Positions 27,418 to 37,778 are shown, numbered from the stretch's first letter. The stretch is DNA of 64,000 bases from Chitinophaga sp. XS-30 (GCF_008086345.1 NZ_CP043006.1:804032-868031); one strand, 5' to 3'. Notes: generated by a model not told the origin, from the sequence alone. Translations and numbers: made by a program.

Positions 27418-28191
27418 ATGCTTGATCTGAAAATGGAGAACGGCATTGCCACCATCACGCTCAACCGGCCGGATGTGTACAATGCATTCAATGATGCCCT
27501 CAGCTACGAGCTGCAGGATGCGCTTAAGAAAGCGGAAAAAGATGATACCATCCGGGCCGTAGTGCTGACCGGGGCGGGAAAAGCGTTCTGCAGCGGGCAG
27601 GACCTGAAGGCCGCGCAGGACAGTACCGGCCCTCGCAACCTCGGGGAATCGCTGCACAAGCGCTACAACCCCATCATCCGCGCCATCCGCAACATGCCAA
27701 AGCCGGTGATCTGCCGGCTGAACGGGGTTGCGGCCGGAGCGGGATGCTCCCTGGCGCTGGCCTGCGATGTGATCATCGCTTCGGAGAACGCTTCCATGAT
27801 AGAGATATTCATCAATATCGCGTTGGTGCTGGATTCCGGTTCGTCTTACTTCCTGCCGCGCAGCATCGGGTATCACCGCGCTTTTGAGCTGGCCACCAAA
27901 GCCACGAAGCTGAGCGCGGCGGAAGCCCTGGCACTTGGACTGGTCAACAAAGTAGTGAAACATGAGGAACTGGATGCCGCCGTGCAGGCCGAAGCAGCGT
28001 TTTATGCCGCTGCGCCCACCAAAGCCATCGGCATGCTGAAGAAAATGCTCACCAAAGGCATGACGGAAAACCTGGACGCGGTGCTGGAGTATGAGGCGTA
28101 TTGCCAGGAGATCGCGGGGAATACCGCGGATAACGCGGAGGGGATAAACGCCTTCCTGGAAAAGCGGAAAGCGGTGTTTACGGGGAAATGA
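27418..28191 (+). CDS. Enoyl-CoA hydratase/isomerase family protein (PaaG-like)
   Basis: 257 residues, crotonase fold. ITLNRPDVYNAFNDAL, oxyanion-hole segments AFCSGQDLKA and NGVAAGAGCSLALACD, then LVLDSGSSYFLPRSIG. The Asp in LDSGSS replaces the first hydratase Glu, as in PaaG-type 1,2-epoxyphenylacetyl-CoA or delta3,delta2-enoyl-CoA isomerases. No other phenylacetate genes are present, so a general enoyl-CoA isomerase role in fatty-acid or aromatic breakdown is as likely. Ends at a bidirectional terminator. Confidence 0.85.
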   Translation: MLDLKMENGIATITLNRPDVYNAFNDALSYELQDALKKAEKDDTIRAVVLTGAGKAFCSGQDLKAAQDSTGPRNLGESLHKRYNPIIRAIRNMPKPVICRLNGVAAGAGCSLALACDVIIASENASMIEIFINIALVLDSGSSYFLPRSIGYHRAFELATKATKLSAAEALALGLVNKVVKHEELDAAVQAEAAFYAAAPTKAIGMLKKMLTKGMTENLDAVLEYEAYCQEIAGNTADNAEGINAFLEKRKAVFTGK

Positions 28192-28211
28192 GCGAAATGT
28201 CTGCCATCAAT

Positions 28212-28245
28212 AAAAAATCGCCGGAAGCTTGTCAACTTCCGGCGA
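28212..28245. terminator. Bidirectional terminator
   Basis: Perfect 10-bp stem tcgccggaag (28218-28227) and cttccggcga (28236-28245), 8-base loop. It lies between two convergent genes; the A-run at 28212-28217 gives the T-tract for minus-strand transcription. Confidence 0.85.
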
Positions 28246-28265
28246 TCCTGTATTAAAAAAGCTGA

Positions 28266-28970
28266 TTATAGCCCGCTTAATGTGATACCGATAGAGTAAG
28301 GACGGATATCAGACCCTGTATTATCCTTGAACAGCGGGTTGAGGTTCACCGCCGTGAACAGCCCGATGTTGCCGTACCCTACGCGTGCTGTGGCAGCAAA
28401 GCGCCAGGGGTTGAAGAAACGCTTGTTCTGCTCTTTGATGATGTTCTTTTCGCCGCCCAGGGTGTTCTTGCCCTTGGTATGGGCATTCACCAACATCCCT
28501 ACTTTAGCGCCGATAGCCGCTTTGAAGCCTTTGTTGGCATTATCAGCCACCTGGCGGAAGCGGAATTCCAGCGGAATCTCAAGGTAGGAGGTCGCTATTT
28601 TGTATTTCTTGTAAGTGTCAGAATTTACGAAACGTACTGCGGTGGAGTTCCCGTTAGACATATCCAGCACCTTTCCATCCAGGGGAACACTACTGGTGCT
28701 GATACCCAAACCGGCCGCAAAGCTGAACTTCGTTGCCTTGATCGGGAAATCATACATCAGGGCAATATTGAAACCGCGGGGCAGACCCTTGGTGTTCAAA
28801 CTATCCGGCGCCTGCGCCCAGCCATCGTAAGACAGCTGTATCATGAGGAAGTCACGGGAGTAGATTGCCCGCTTCTTTGCTTTACCCACGGCTGATCCAG
28901 CCATATTATCCTGTGCGAAGACTCCCATGGAAACCGCGATAAGACCTAATGTAAAAAGTAATTTTTTCAT
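28266..28970 (-). CDS. Outer-membrane beta-barrel protein (PorT-like/OMP_b-brl)
   Basis: 234 residues with a clear signal peptide (MKKLLFTLGLIAVSMGVFAQ). Alternating hydrophobic strands, e.g. FNIALMYDFPIKATKFSFAAGLGIST, SYLEIPLEFRFRQVA and YSIGITLSGL at the end, match small 8- to 10-strand barrels of the OMP_b-brl class common in Bacteroidota. Function unknown; members include PorT-like assembly factors and simple structural porins. Monocistronic, convergent with the enoyl-CoA hydratase. Confidence 0.8.
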   Translation of the reverse strand: MKKLLFTLGLIAVSMGVFAQDNMAGSAVGKAKKRAIYSRDFLMIQLSYDGWAQAPDSLNTKGLPRGFNIALMYDFPIKATKFSFAAGLGISTSSVPLDGKVLDMSNGNSTAVRFVNSDTYKKYKIATSYLEIPLEFRFRQVADNANKGFKAAIGAKVGMLVNAHTKGKNTLGGEKNIIKEQNKRFFNPWRFAATARVGYGNIGLFTAVNLNPLFKDNTGSDIRPYSIGITLSGL

Positions 28971-29201
28971 AATACGTTTAAATGCCTGGCAAAAAGATTA
29001 ATCAGGCAAATTTAATGGAATGTTATAAACCAAAGGGTTAAAATATTGCAAAAATAGATCATGGTAATCCTGAGGGTTGATGAACATGCAGCGCAACCGG
29101 CGCTTTATCGCGAACGGACCGATATGCCGGGAAGGAAACGCTTCATGGTATTAAGGCTTGCGCATATGTTGCGGGAAAGGCGGCGGAACTGCCAGGATAT
29201 G

Positions 29202-30863
29202 TCATTGCATAGGCAGGGAAAACCAGAAACGGCTGCCTTTCCCCGGAGCGCTTTCCACGCCGATGGCGCCGCCCTGCGCCTCAATGAACTCTTTGGCGAT
29301 GGCCAGCCCAAGCCCGCTGCCCTTGCCATCATCCGAGCCGGGCACCTGGAAGAAACGTTCAAATACCTTCCGGGAAAAGGCCGGGTCAATCCCTTTGCCA
29401 TGGTCCCGCACGCTGAACACCAGTTTATCCTTGCCCGAGGGCTGAACATCCAGTTCTACCTCACCGCCGGCAGGTGAGTAACGGATGGCATTGGTCAGCA
29501 GGTTCACCAGCACCCAGGCGCTCTTCTCCGCATCCGCGATGAGCATTCCGGCGCCGGGGGCAGATGTGGTGAGGATCTTCACCTGCTTTCCTTCCGCCTG
29601 TTTCTGCACCGTATCCAGCGCATACTGCAGGATATTGTCCGGCGAAACCGGTTGTATCTGCAACTGGATGTTGCCGCTTTCCACACGGGAGAAATCCAGG
29701 AGCTCGCTCACCATCCGGATCATGCGGCGGTTATCCTGCCGGATGCTTTCCAGCAGTTCCTGCTGTTCCGGGTTCAACTGGCCTGTCCGCGCATCTTCCA
29801 GCAGTTTGAGGCTGATGTCCGTTGTGGCCAGCGGCGTTTTCAGTTCGTGCGAGATCGTGGCGATAAAATGTGTTTTGGCCAGGTCCAGCTCCCTGAACGC
29901 CGTGATATTCTTTAATACGATGATATAACCGATGCGGCCGGACTCATGATGGATATCCGCCGTTTCATGGGTAAAGAAGCTTTCCTTTCCGTTCACCACG
30001 ATCTTTACCGGCCCCTGTTCCCGGTTATGCAGGAGAAAATAGAGCAGGTCGTTATGCTTTGCGACCGTTGCCGCATCGTATCCGGCCACCTCTTTTTCTT
30101 CCATATTCAGCAATTGCAGGGCCTCTGTGTTGGCAAAGAGAATGGCGCCCTTGTCGTCTATCCCGATGGTGGCGTCTTTCAGGCTGCTGATCACCGCTTC
30201 TGCCCGCTTTTTCTCGAAGAGGATACGGGCGAGGTTGCTATGCTCGTATTCATCCAGCTTTTGGGCCATGGTGTTGAATGCGGTGGCCAGTTCCCCAAAT
30301 TCGTCACCTGATCTGAAGTACAGGCGCTGCTCGTACCTTTTCTGCGCAATGCCTTTGATCCCCTCGGTCAGCTCCCGGATAGGGTTGGCGATATAACCGG
30401 GAAAGTTGTAGACGAATGTGATGCTCAACAGGAAACAGACGCCGCTGATCAACGCAATGTAGAGCAATGCTTTGTCCGCCGTAGCCTTACTGCGTTCATT
30501 CTTTTTTACAGTGGCGTTCATGTTCAGCTCCATGATCGTAAAAAGATCATGCCGGGTGAGATCATATTGACCGCCCATAAAATGCTGCCGCACCAGCGCT
30601 GTGATCTTTTCCTCTCCCGGCTCTGTGATGTTGGCTTCCTGTTGTCTCAGGCTGGTGAGGAACGTCGCAGTATCCCTGCTCTCCAGGGCCTGGAGCATTT
30701 TCTTCGCATATTCGAGCGACTCATAATTATCCTGCAGGATCACGCCGGCCTCACGGTTCACCCGGTTGAGGTAATAGTAACCCATGATGCTGACGATCAT
30801 CAGCATCATGAACAGGAACAATACGCCCAGTGTGATCTTTGTTTTGAGATTTATCCGCGTCAT
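29202..30863 (-). CDS. Sensor histidine kinase linked to the kdp operon (kinase half of a split KdpD system)
   Basis: 553 residues: TM1 (about 9-30), periplasmic helical sensor (to about 130), TM2 (133-155), HAMP (about 155-210), PAS (about 225-325), HisKA with His339 in ISHELKTPLA, and HATPase_c with N, G1 (DHGKGID) and G2 (GKGSGLGLAIAKEFI) boxes. Its start overlaps the stop of the KdpD-N gene (ATGA at 30860), so the two are translationally coupled. I infer that the upstream KdpD/UspA protein provides the K+/c-di-AMP-type sensing module and this protein provides the kinase. The likely response regulator is the NtrC-type activator upstream of kdpF. It is not a KdpD kinase domain by origin: KdpD has four clustered TMs (DUF4118), absent here. 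Confidence 0.88.
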   Translation of the reverse strand: MTRINLKTKITLGVLFLFMMLMIVSIMGYYYLNRVNREAGVILQDNYESLEYAKKMLQALESRDTATFLTSLRQQEANITEPGEEKITALVRQHFMGGQYDLTRHDLFTIMELNMNATVKKNERSKATADKALLYIALISGVCFLLSITFVYNFPGYIANPIRELTEGIKGIAQKRYEQRLYFRSGDEFGELATAFNTMAQKLDEYEHSNLARILFEKKRAEAVISSLKDATIGIDDKGAILFANTEALQLLNMEEKEVAGYDAATVAKHNDLLYFLLHNREQGPVKIVVNGKESFFTHETADIHHESGRIGYIIVLKNITAFRELDLAKTHFIATISHELKTPLATTDISLKLLEDARTGQLNPEQQELLESIRQDNRRMIRMVSELLDFSRVESGNIQLQIQPVSPDNILQYALDTVQKQAEGKQVKILTTSAPGAGMLIADAEKSAWVLVNLLTNAIRYSPAGGEVELDVQPSGKDKLVFSVRDHGKGIDPAFSRKVFERFFQVPGSDDGKGSGLGLAIAKEFIEAQGGAIGVESAPGKGSRFWFSLPMQ

Positions 30864-31966
30864 GACAGAATTACGAGATCTATTTCCCGGGTGGATGTTG
30901 TTTTCAGCAGCCGGGAAAAGATATCCGTGCGTAAAATTATACCAAACAAACTGATATGCGGCTTTCCGATACAGATGGTGGTGATGTCCTTTTCCACCGC
31001 CGTTTGCATAATGGCTTCCACAATATCCCCATCCTGACGCCGGATAACTTCCGCACCAAGCTCCGTTGCCAGCTTCAGGTTATTGATGAGATGGCGCTGA
31101 TCGGATAATTTGATGCGGCCCGCGTTTTCCCGGGGCGTCTGCACATACAGCACAAACCATTCGCCGTGATAATAAGCTGCCAGCCGGGCCGTTTTCCGGA
31201 TCACCTTTTGCGCAATCGTCTGATTGCTGGAAATACAGGCCATAAACCGCTCATGGCGCATCTGCTGGCTGCGCGGGACCTCCGACTCCACTTTCCTTTC
31301 CACCTGGGAAGTGACCTCTCTCAGCGCCAGCTCCCTCAACTGCAGTATTTTCTCCGCCTGGAAAAAGTTGCGCAATGCGCCCTCTACTTTGCTCCTGTCA
31401 TAGATCTTCCCTTCCTTAAGCCTGGTGATCAGCTCATCCGCAGTGAGATCGATATTCACCACTTCATCCGCGATCTGCAGCATGCTGTCCGGCACCCGCT
31501 CCTGCACGTCCACACCGGTGATGGTTTTCACCTGGTGGTTGATGCTTTCCATATGCTGGATGTTCACAGCAGAGATCACATTGATGCCAGCCTGCAACAG
31601 GTCCATCACATCCTGCCAGCGTTTTTCATTTTTTGAGCCGGGAATATTGGAATGGGCCAGCTCATCCACAATGACCCATTCAGGCGCCAGCAGCAGAACG
31701 GCATTGAGGTCCAGCTCATCCAGCATCTTGCCTTTGTAGAACACCTGCCGCCGGGGAATGACCGGCAACCCTTCCAGCAGCGCCTCTGTCTCTTTTCTGC
31801 CATGCGTTTCGATATATGCGATCTGTACGTTCACTCCCTGGCGCAGCATGGCATGCGCCTCCTGCAGCATCCGGTAACTCTTGCCCACACCGGCGCTCAT
31901 ACCGATGTAGATCTTGAACTGCCCCTTTCCTGCCTTTTGGCGCGGATATAGTAACCCTTGCATCAT
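30860..31966 (-). CDS. KdpD N-terminal sensor protein without kinase (KdpD + UspA domains)
   Basis: 368 residues. KdpD domain (about 15-225) with Walker A GMSAGVGKS (22-30), VIVDELAHSNIPGSKNEKRW and NIQHMESINHQV, then a universal-stress-protein domain (about 235-368). Full KdpD (about 890 residues in E. coli) continues with DUF4118 membrane helices and a kinase; all of that is missing and the stop is clean, so this is a stand-alone sensor as in some cyanobacteria and Bacteroidota. In full-length KdpDs this part binds ATP, and in some phyla c-di-AMP. Fifth gene after kdpF in the operon, coupled to the kinase gene. Confidence 0.93.
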   Translation of the reverse strand: MMQGLLYPRQKAGKGQFKIYIGMSAGVGKSYRMLQEAHAMLRQGVNVQIAYIETHGRKETEALLEGLPVIPRRQVFYKGKMLDELDLNAVLLLAPEWVIVDELAHSNIPGSKNEKRWQDVMDLLQAGINVISAVNIQHMESINHQVKTITGVDVQERVPDSMLQIADEVVNIDLTADELITRLKEGKIYDRSKVEGALRNFFQAEKILQLRELALREVTSQVERKVESEVPRSQQMRHERFMACISSNQTIAQKVIRKTARLAAYYHGEWFVLYVQTPRENAGRIKLSDQRHLINNLKLATELGAEVIRRQDGDIVEAIMQTAVEKDITTICIGKPHISLFGIILRTDIFSRLLKTTSTREIDLVILS

Positions 31967-32028
31967 GCGCTGTCAAATTTAAACTTCCGTGGCGCTCCCG
32001 CCGGGCGCCACGGGGAAAAGCGGTCTGG

Positions 32029-33102
32029 TCAGAACGAAACGGCCAGCGAAGCGGCGACCGAAACATTGTTATGCTTTAAGTCCGTATGCTTCATAAAAAT
32101 ATCGTCCCTGCTGTCATAGTATTTCCCTTCTATGCGGAAGAGTACGTTATCCGCAGGCGCCACATCGAAGTTCAGGGAGTACCCACCGGTTTTGAACCCG
32201 TTTGGCGTGGCGGTGGCAATGATCACACCGTCTTCATCATCAAAATATTCATATCGCGCCGCCAACGCCAACCTGTCTGTAAAGGCATATTTCACGATCA
32301 GGGCGGAACCGTACCAGTGATACAGGTCGTTTTCACCTTTCTGTTGCTGCTCCAGGCCATAGTCGAAACCGGCGGCCAGGCTGAATTTGTCCGTGATGTT
32401 AAAGATACCGTAAACATCATTGAAATAACGCATCCGGCGTGCCGGGTCCGGCTTGTCGTTGCCGATGAAAGTGCTCCAGTTCAGGGTTGCCTTTTCATTT
32501 GGCCTGAATGTCACCTGCGTACCGAAAGCAGGGGTCTGGTTGCCATCCGGGCGTTTGATGCGTTGCCAGCCATTGAGGTACATGGCGGCGAGGGTCCATT
32601 TGTCGTCCGGCGACCAGGTGATCTTTGCACCGGCTTCGTAGTAAGGAGTATTTTCTGCCATGATGCTGCGCGTGAGCGTAAGACAGTCTTTGGAGACCGC
32701 ACTTTCAAACCCGATATGGGAGGGCAAAATACCCGCATCCACCCAAACGTTCTTCCCGATGCGCACGCCAACATTTGCTTCGTAAATATGTCTCACCAGT
32801 TCCTGTTCCGCGGCCAGGTTATACTGCGGGTAAGTACCGGCCATAATGGCAACATTCGCGCGTATCCGGTCACTCGTATAACTGCCCTTCAGCATGGCCA
32901 GGTTGATGTTCATCTCATTGTGCCGGACGTGGTTGTATAAGAAACCGGGACGGGTATGGTCTGCCGGCTCATTAAAATCGAACGTATAATATGCTTCCAC
33001 ATAACCTGAAAATGTAAATTTCGGTTGGTCTTCTTTTACAGCCTGCCCCATTGTGTTGAGCGCGAGGATAGAACATGCGGTCATTAATAATGTCTTCTTC
33101 AT
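32029..33102 (-). CDS. Outer-membrane porin (BBP2/OmpL-like) of the kdp operon
   Basis: 357 residues, signal peptide ending NTMGQ, then FTFSGYVEAYYTFDFNEP and regular amphipathic strands (YEAGAKITWSPDDKWTLAAMYLNGW, ALAARYEYFDDEDGV), ending in SVAASLAVSF with terminal Phe. This matches the putative beta-barrel porin-2 family (PF07642). Bacteroidota kdp operons often carry such a gene between kdpC and kdpD; it probably admits K+ or ions through the outer membrane when external K+ is very low (inference). Confidence 0.85.
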   Translation of the reverse strand: MKKTLLMTACSILALNTMGQAVKEDQPKFTFSGYVEAYYTFDFNEPADHTRPGFLYNHVRHNEMNINLAMLKGSYTSDRIRANVAIMAGTYPQYNLAAEQELVRHIYEANVGVRIGKNVWVDAGILPSHIGFESAVSKDCLTLTRSIMAENTPYYEAGAKITWSPDDKWTLAAMYLNGWQRIKRPDGNQTPAFGTQVTFRPNEKATLNWSTFIGNDKPDPARRMRYFNDVYGIFNITDKFSLAAGFDYGLEQQQKGENDLYHWYGSALIVKYAFTDRLALAARYEYFDDEDGVIIATATPNGFKTGGYSLNFDVAPADNVLFRIEGKYYDSRDDIFMKHTDLKHNNVSVAASLAVSF

Positions 33103-33164
33103 CTTTTTCTATTGATATAATACTCCTATGTGAATCTTCTTTAAAAGCCCTGCCGATGCATTCG

Positions 33165-33728
33165 CTATTTCAATCCGTCCAGTGCAACGTTAAGCTGCAG
33201 AACGTTCACCGTTGAAGGACCGAACATCCCCAGCAGCGGTCCGTTTGTTTCTGCGGCCACCAGTTGTTTCAGCCTCTCTTCCGGGATCCCGCGGGCTTTC
33301 GCGATCCTGGGCACCTGCAGCAATGCTGCGGCGGGTGACAGGTGAGGGTCCAGACCGCTACCGGAGGCGGTGACCAGCTCCGCCGGTATATCTTTCCGCT
33401 GAACGGCAGGATTATGCACCAGGAAGGTGTCGATCCTTTCCTGTACAATAGCCAGATAATCGGGATTGGATGGCCCCTTGTTGGAGCCGCCCGAGCCGCC
33501 GCCATTGTAGTCCACAGCGGAAGGCCGACCCTGGAAATATGCATCGCTCCGGAAGTGCTGGCCCACATTCGCGTAACCGACTACGCTTCCATTATGCGTT
33601 ACCGTTATGCCATTCCCGCCACCGGGAGCCAATTTTGCTATGCCTGCGATCAGCAGCGGGTAAATCCCGGCGGTGAGGATGACCAGCACCAGGGTCAGTT
33701 TCAGGGCAGGCAACAGATATCTTTTCAT
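33165..33728 (-). CDS. kdpC: Potassium-transporting ATPase subunit C
   Basis: 187 residues, normal length. One N-terminal TM helix (LTLVLVILTAGIYPLLIAGIA), QGRPSAVDYNGGGSGGSNKGP, VTASGSGLDPHLSP and the C-terminal NVLQLNVALD are family signatures. KdpC stabilises the KdpFABC complex and raises ATP affinity. Twelve bases after kdpB. Confidence 0.97.
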   Translation of the reverse strand: MKRYLLPALKLTLVLVILTAGIYPLLIAGIAKLAPGGGNGITVTHNGSVVGYANVGQHFRSDAYFQGRPSAVDYNGGGSGGSNKGPSNPDYLAIVQERIDTFLVHNPAVQRKDIPAELVTASGSGLDPHLSPAAALLQVPRIAKARGIPEERLKQLVAAETNGPLLGMFGPSTVNVLQLNVALDGLK

Positions 33729-33740
33729 GTCAATCAGATT

Positions 33741-35792
33741 TTAATAAAATAAAGCAACTACCATGTCAATCAGCTTGATGCCGATGAAAGGTACGATCAT
33801 GCCGCCCACACCATATAACAACAGGTTGCGGCGCAGCAGGGCGCTGGCGCCGATGGGGCGATAAGCCACCCCTTTCAATGCCAGCGGTATCAGCAGCGGA
33901 ATAATAATGGCGTTGAAGATCACGGCGCTCAGGATCGCTGTTTCCGGGCTGTGCAGGCGCATGATATTGATACCCTGTAAAGCCGGAATGGACAGGATGA
34001 ACAGGGCCGGCACGATCGCAAAGTACTTGGCCACATCGTTCGCGATGGAGAAGGTGGTGAGTGTTCCGCGGGTCATCAGCAATTGTTTGCCGATCTCCAC
34101 GATCTCGATCAGCTTGGTAGGATCATTGTCGAGATCCACCATATTACCGGCTTCCTTGGCCGCCTGCGTACCGCTGTTCATCGCCACGCCCACATCAGCC
34201 TGCGCCAATGCCGGCGCATCGTTGGTGCCATCGCCCATCATGGCTACCAGGCGGCCTTCGGTCTGTTCTTTCCGGATATAGTGCATCTTGTCCTCCGGTT
34301 TGGCTTCGGCAATGAAGTCGTCCACACCCGCTTTTTCCGCAATGTACCTGGCAGTGAGGGGATTGTCTCCCGTTACCATCACCGTTTTTACGCCCATCCT
34401 GCGGAGACGCTCAAACCTTTCCTGTATGCCCGGTTTGATGATGTCCTGCAATTCGATCACGCCGTTCACCATACCATTCACGGCAACTACCAGCGGCGTT
34501 CCGCCGTTACCGGAGATCTGGTTGACCATCATCAGCGTTTCTTCCGGGAAAGCATTCCCCGCTTTTTGTGAGAGATCGCGGATGGCGTCGTACGCACCTT
34601 TACGGATGCGCGTGCCATCAGGCAGATCAATCCCGCTGCTGCGGGTTTCCGCGGTGAACTTCACCAGGGCAGCACCGGCAACGGAAAGCCCGCTCACGGC
34701 CGATTTCCCGGCAAGTTCAACAATAGATCTGCCTTCAGGGGTTTCATCCGCCAGGGAGCTGAGCACGCTGGTCCGGATAAATTCTTCCCCGGAAATATTA
34801 TGGGCGGCATAGAAATTTGTGGCCCGGCGGTTGCCGATAGTGATCGTTCCCGTCTTATCCAGCAGCAGCACATCCACATCACCCGCGGTTTCCACCGCCT
34901 TGCCGGATTTGGTGATCACATTGGCGCGCAACGCGCGGTCCATCCCCGCAATGCCGATAGCGGACAACAACCCGCCGATCGTAGTGGGAATAAGGCAAAC
35001 AAACAGGGAAATGAAGGCCGCAATGGTGACGGGTGTTTGCGCATAATCGGCAAAAGGCTTCAGCGTTACGCACACAATAATGAACACCAATGTAAAACTG
35101 GCCAGCAGTATCGTCAAGGCAATTTCATTCGGTGTTTTCTGACGGGAGGCGCCTTCTACCAGCGCGATCATCTTATCGAGGAAAGATTCGCCGGCCTCCG
35201 TGGTAACCCGCACAACGATGCGGTCACTCAACACTTTGGTACCGCCCACCACGCTGCTTTTATCTCCGCCTGCTTCGCGGATCACCGGAGCGGATTCACC
35301 GGTGATCGCGGATTCGTCAATACTGGCCAATCCTCTTACGATCTCCCCATCCGCCGGAATAAGATCTCCGGCCTCGCAAACGAAAAGGTCCCCTTTATGA
35401 AGTTGGGAAGAGGGTACCACTTTGATCTCGTCTGTAAATATTTCGCCGACGGCCAGTATTTTTTTGGCAGGCGTTTCTTCACGCGTTCTGCGAAGGCTTT
35501 CCGCCTGGGCTTTGCCCCTTGCCTCGGCGATGGCTTCCGCGAAGTTGCCGAAAAGCACCGTCAATAACAGCAGGATAAAGACCGTCAGGTTATAGCCGAA
35601 GCTGCCCTGCGTGGCATCTCCGGTGAATAGTGTGTAAAGCGTAACGATCAGCATGACGGCCGTGCCGAGCTCTACCGTGAACATCACCGGATTTCTGATC
35701 AGCAGCCGGGGGTTCAGCTTGATGAAGGATTGCTTCAGACTGGCGGCCAGCAGCTCCTTCGGAAATAATCTGTTATGGGAATGTTTGCTCAT
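33741..35792 (-). CDS. kdpB: Potassium-transporting ATPase ATP-binding subunit (P-type ATPase)
   Basis: 683 residues. P-type ATPase with phosphorylated Asp312 in DKTGT, actuator TGES ([10 protein letters not shown]), nucleotide-binding KGAYDAI, and hinge [14 protein letters not shown] hydrolysis drives K+ uptake through KdpA. Length and motif order standard; 18 bases downstream of kdpA. Confidence 0.98.
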   Translation of the reverse strand: MSKHSHNRLFPKELLAASLKQSFIKLNPRLLIRNPVMFTVELGTAVMLIVTLYTLFTGDATQGSFGYNLTVFILLLLTVLFGNFAEAIAEARGKAQAESLRRTREETPAKKILAVGEIFTDEIKVVPSSQLHKGDLFVCEAGDLIPADGEIVRGLASIDESAITGESAPVIREAGGDKSSVVGGTKVLSDRIVVRVTTEAGESFLDKMIALVEGASRQKTPNEIALTILLASFTLVFIIVCVTLKPFADYAQTPVTIAAFISLFVCLIPTTIGGLLSAIGIAGMDRALRANVITKSGKAVETAGDVDVLLLDKTGTITIGNRRATNFYAAHNISGEEFIRTSVLSSLADETPEGRSIVELAGKSAVSGLSVAGAALVKFTAETRSSGIDLPDGTRIRKGAYDAIRDLSQKAGNAFPEETLMMVNQISGNGGTPLVVAVNGMVNGVIELQDIIKPGIQERFERLRRMGVKTVMVTGDNPLTARYIAEKAGVDDFIAEAKPEDKMHYIRKEQTEGRLVAMMGDGTNDAPALAQADVGVAMNSGTQAAKEAGNMVDLDNDPTKLIEIVEIGKQLLMTRGTLTTFSIANDVAKYFAIVPALFILSIPALQGINIMRLHSPETAILSAVIFNAIIIPLLIPLALKGVAYRPIGASALLRRNLLLYGVGGMIVPFIGIKLIDMVVALFY

Positions 35793-35810
35793 TTTGCTTT
35801 CACTTTTGCA

Positions 35811-37511
35811 TTAATAAAGGGAAAAATATTCGGCGATGGGCCCCAATACCAGCGCGGGAAAGAATGATAATGCTGCAAGGATCAGGATCACGGCAAAGGT
35901 CATCAGTCCGAATGTGGCGGTATCTGTTTTCAGTGTTCCGGCCGACTCCGGAATGTATTTCTTCTGCGCCAGGAGGCCTGCGATGGCAACGGGACCGATG
36001 ATCGGCAGGAAGCGCGAAAGGATGAGCACAAAACCGGTGCTGACGTTCCAGAAGATATTGTTGTCACCAAGACCTTCAAAGCCGGAGCCGTTATTGGCGG
36101 CGGCGGAGCTGTATTCATACAGCATTTCGGAAAACCCGTGGTAACCGGGATTGTTGAGCCAGTTGCCGGAATCTGCGTAGCCGTGCACCTGGTACCAGGA
36201 CGCGAGCGCTGTGCCTGCCAGGATCAGGAAAGGATGAAGCAGGGCGATCAGCGCCGCGATCTTTATTTCCCGGGCTTCCACCTTATGCCCCAGGAATTCC
36301 GGTGTGCGCCCTACCATCAGGCCGGAAATAAATACGGCGATGATCAGGAACACGAAATAATTGAGCAGGCCCACACCAACGCCGCCATACAGCGCATTGA
36401 TCATCATATCCAGCATCTGTGCGCCACCGCTCAATGGCGTCATACTGTCGTGCATCGCATTCACGGAACCATTGGAAGTAGCGGTGGTGGCTATGCCCCA
36501 GAAGGCCGAGGCAGCCGCTCCCAGTCTGACTTCCTTTCCCTCCATGCTGCCGGAGGTTTGCGCTATACCCAGCCGGTCAATGGCCGGATTCCCCTGCATT
36601 TCCGCATAAATGGAAACGGCGCAGAGCAAAACGAAGCCGAGCGTCATCACGCCAAAGATCACATGCGAGAGCTTCCTGCGCCGGATGTAAAAACCAAAAG
36701 CAAAGATCAGCGCCACGGGGATGAGCAAAATGCTGACAGTCTCTACTATATTGGTCAGGTAGTTCGGGTTCTCCAGCGGATGACTGCTGTTCACACCAAA
36801 CCAGCCACCGCCGTTCGTTCCCAGCTGTTTGATGGCGATCATGCCCGCCGCCGGGCCCCTGGATACGTCCACCGTATCGCCCTGCAGGGTAACGACCGTA
36901 TCCCTGCCTTCATAACTGGCAGGCGTACCATTAAATACCAGGACGACCGCCACTACTATGGCCAGGGGGATCAGCAGGCGGGTATTGGCCTTCACCAGGA
37001 TGTCCCAGAAATTGCCGAGCCTGGTAGTGGTTTTATCCTTCAAAGCCCTGAACACTACTACCAATGCTGCAATACCGGTTGCAGCCGTTACGAATTGCAG
37101 GAAGGTGACCACGAACAATTGTGTAAGATAGGTGAGCCCCGACTCGCCGGAATAGTGCTGCAGATTGCAGTTGACGAGAAAACTGATGGCGGTATTGAAC
37201 GCCAGGTCCGGGGTTTGCCCGGCGTTCCAGTCCGGGTTCAGTGGCAGGCTACCCTGGAAGATCAGCAGGAAAAAGGCATATACGAACCACAACAAATTGA
37301 TGGTCAGCAATGCTTTCAGATGCTGTTTCCAGTTCATTTCTTCCCGCGGGTTGATGCCGCAGAGCCGGTATATTCCGCGTTCAAAGGGGGCCAGGAAATC
37401 AAGCCATGTTTTTTCGCCTGCGAACACTTTGGCAATGTATCGCCCGAGTGGCAGCGCCAGGATCAGTGTTAGCGCAAATATGGCTATAACGCCCGATAAT
37501 GCTGTATTCAT
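35811..37511 (-). CDS. kdpA: Potassium-transporting ATPase potassium-binding subunit
   Basis: 566 residues with about ten membrane segments. Selectivity-filter-like loops are visible: VNCNLQHYSGE, NGGGWFGVNSSHPLENPN, TSNGSVNAMHDSMTPLSG, and AAANNGSGFEGLGDNNIFWN. High-affinity K+ binding and translocation channel of KdpFABC. Start ATG at 37511, 21 bases after the kdpF stop. Confidence 0.98.
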   Translation of the reverse strand: MNTALSGVIAIFALTLILALPLGRYIAKVFAGEKTWLDFLAPFERGIYRLCGINPREEMNWKQHLKALLTINLLWFVYAFFLLIFQGSLPLNPDWNAGQTPDLAFNTAISFLVNCNLQHYSGESGLTYLTQLFVVTFLQFVTAATGIAALVVVFRALKDKTTTRLGNFWDILVKANTRLLIPLAIVVAVVLVFNGTPASYEGRDTVVTLQGDTVDVSRGPAAGMIAIKQLGTNGGGWFGVNSSHPLENPNYLTNIVETVSILLIPVALIFAFGFYIRRRKLSHVIFGVMTLGFVLLCAVSIYAEMQGNPAIDRLGIAQTSGSMEGKEVRLGAAASAFWGIATTATSNGSVNAMHDSMTPLSGGAQMLDMMINALYGGVGVGLLNYFVFLIIAVFISGLMVGRTPEFLGHKVEAREIKIAALIALLHPFLILAGTALASWYQVHGYADSGNWLNNPGYHGFSEMLYEYSSAAANNGSGFEGLGDNNIFWNVSTGFVLILSRFLPIIGPVAIAGLLAQKKYIPESAGTLKTDTATFGLMTFAVILILAALSFFPALVLGPIAEYFSLY

Positions 37512-37532
37512 CGTTTAAGGAATAAGTTGCTG

Positions 37533-37616
37533 TCAAAATTTTTCCGGTTTCAGCAATACATAGATCATGTACACGAAAACCAGGATGGACAAAATGAATA
37601 GTGCGTTCATGATCAT
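37533..37616 (-). CDS. kdpF: KdpF small membrane subunit
   Basis: 27 residues, MIMNALFILSILVFVYMIYV followed by LLKPEKF: one transmembrane helix with the K-P-E-K-F end typical of KdpF. KdpF sits in the KdpFABC complex and stabilises it. First gene of the kdp operon, just upstream of kdpA, and too short for default ORF callers. A second Met at codon 3 could also start it. Confidence 0.93.
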   Translation of the reverse strand: MIMNALFILSILVFVYMIYVLLKPEKF

Positions 37617-37778
37617 ATCTTTTCAAAAAAGTCAACCGATTTAAATAATAGCCGGAAGCAAAGTAGGCCGGCTAACAGGAGTGAAGCGGTAAGCATATCA
37701 GCAGTTTTTTGTTGATGAAAAATGAGAGGATGTGCAAAATGTCTGGTGACATGATCGTCTGTTTTGTTTCGCGGGGAT

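Noticed and set aside
36138..37472. 444-codon plus-strand frame opposite kdpA
   Set aside because: Shadow of kdpA, which is unmistakable.
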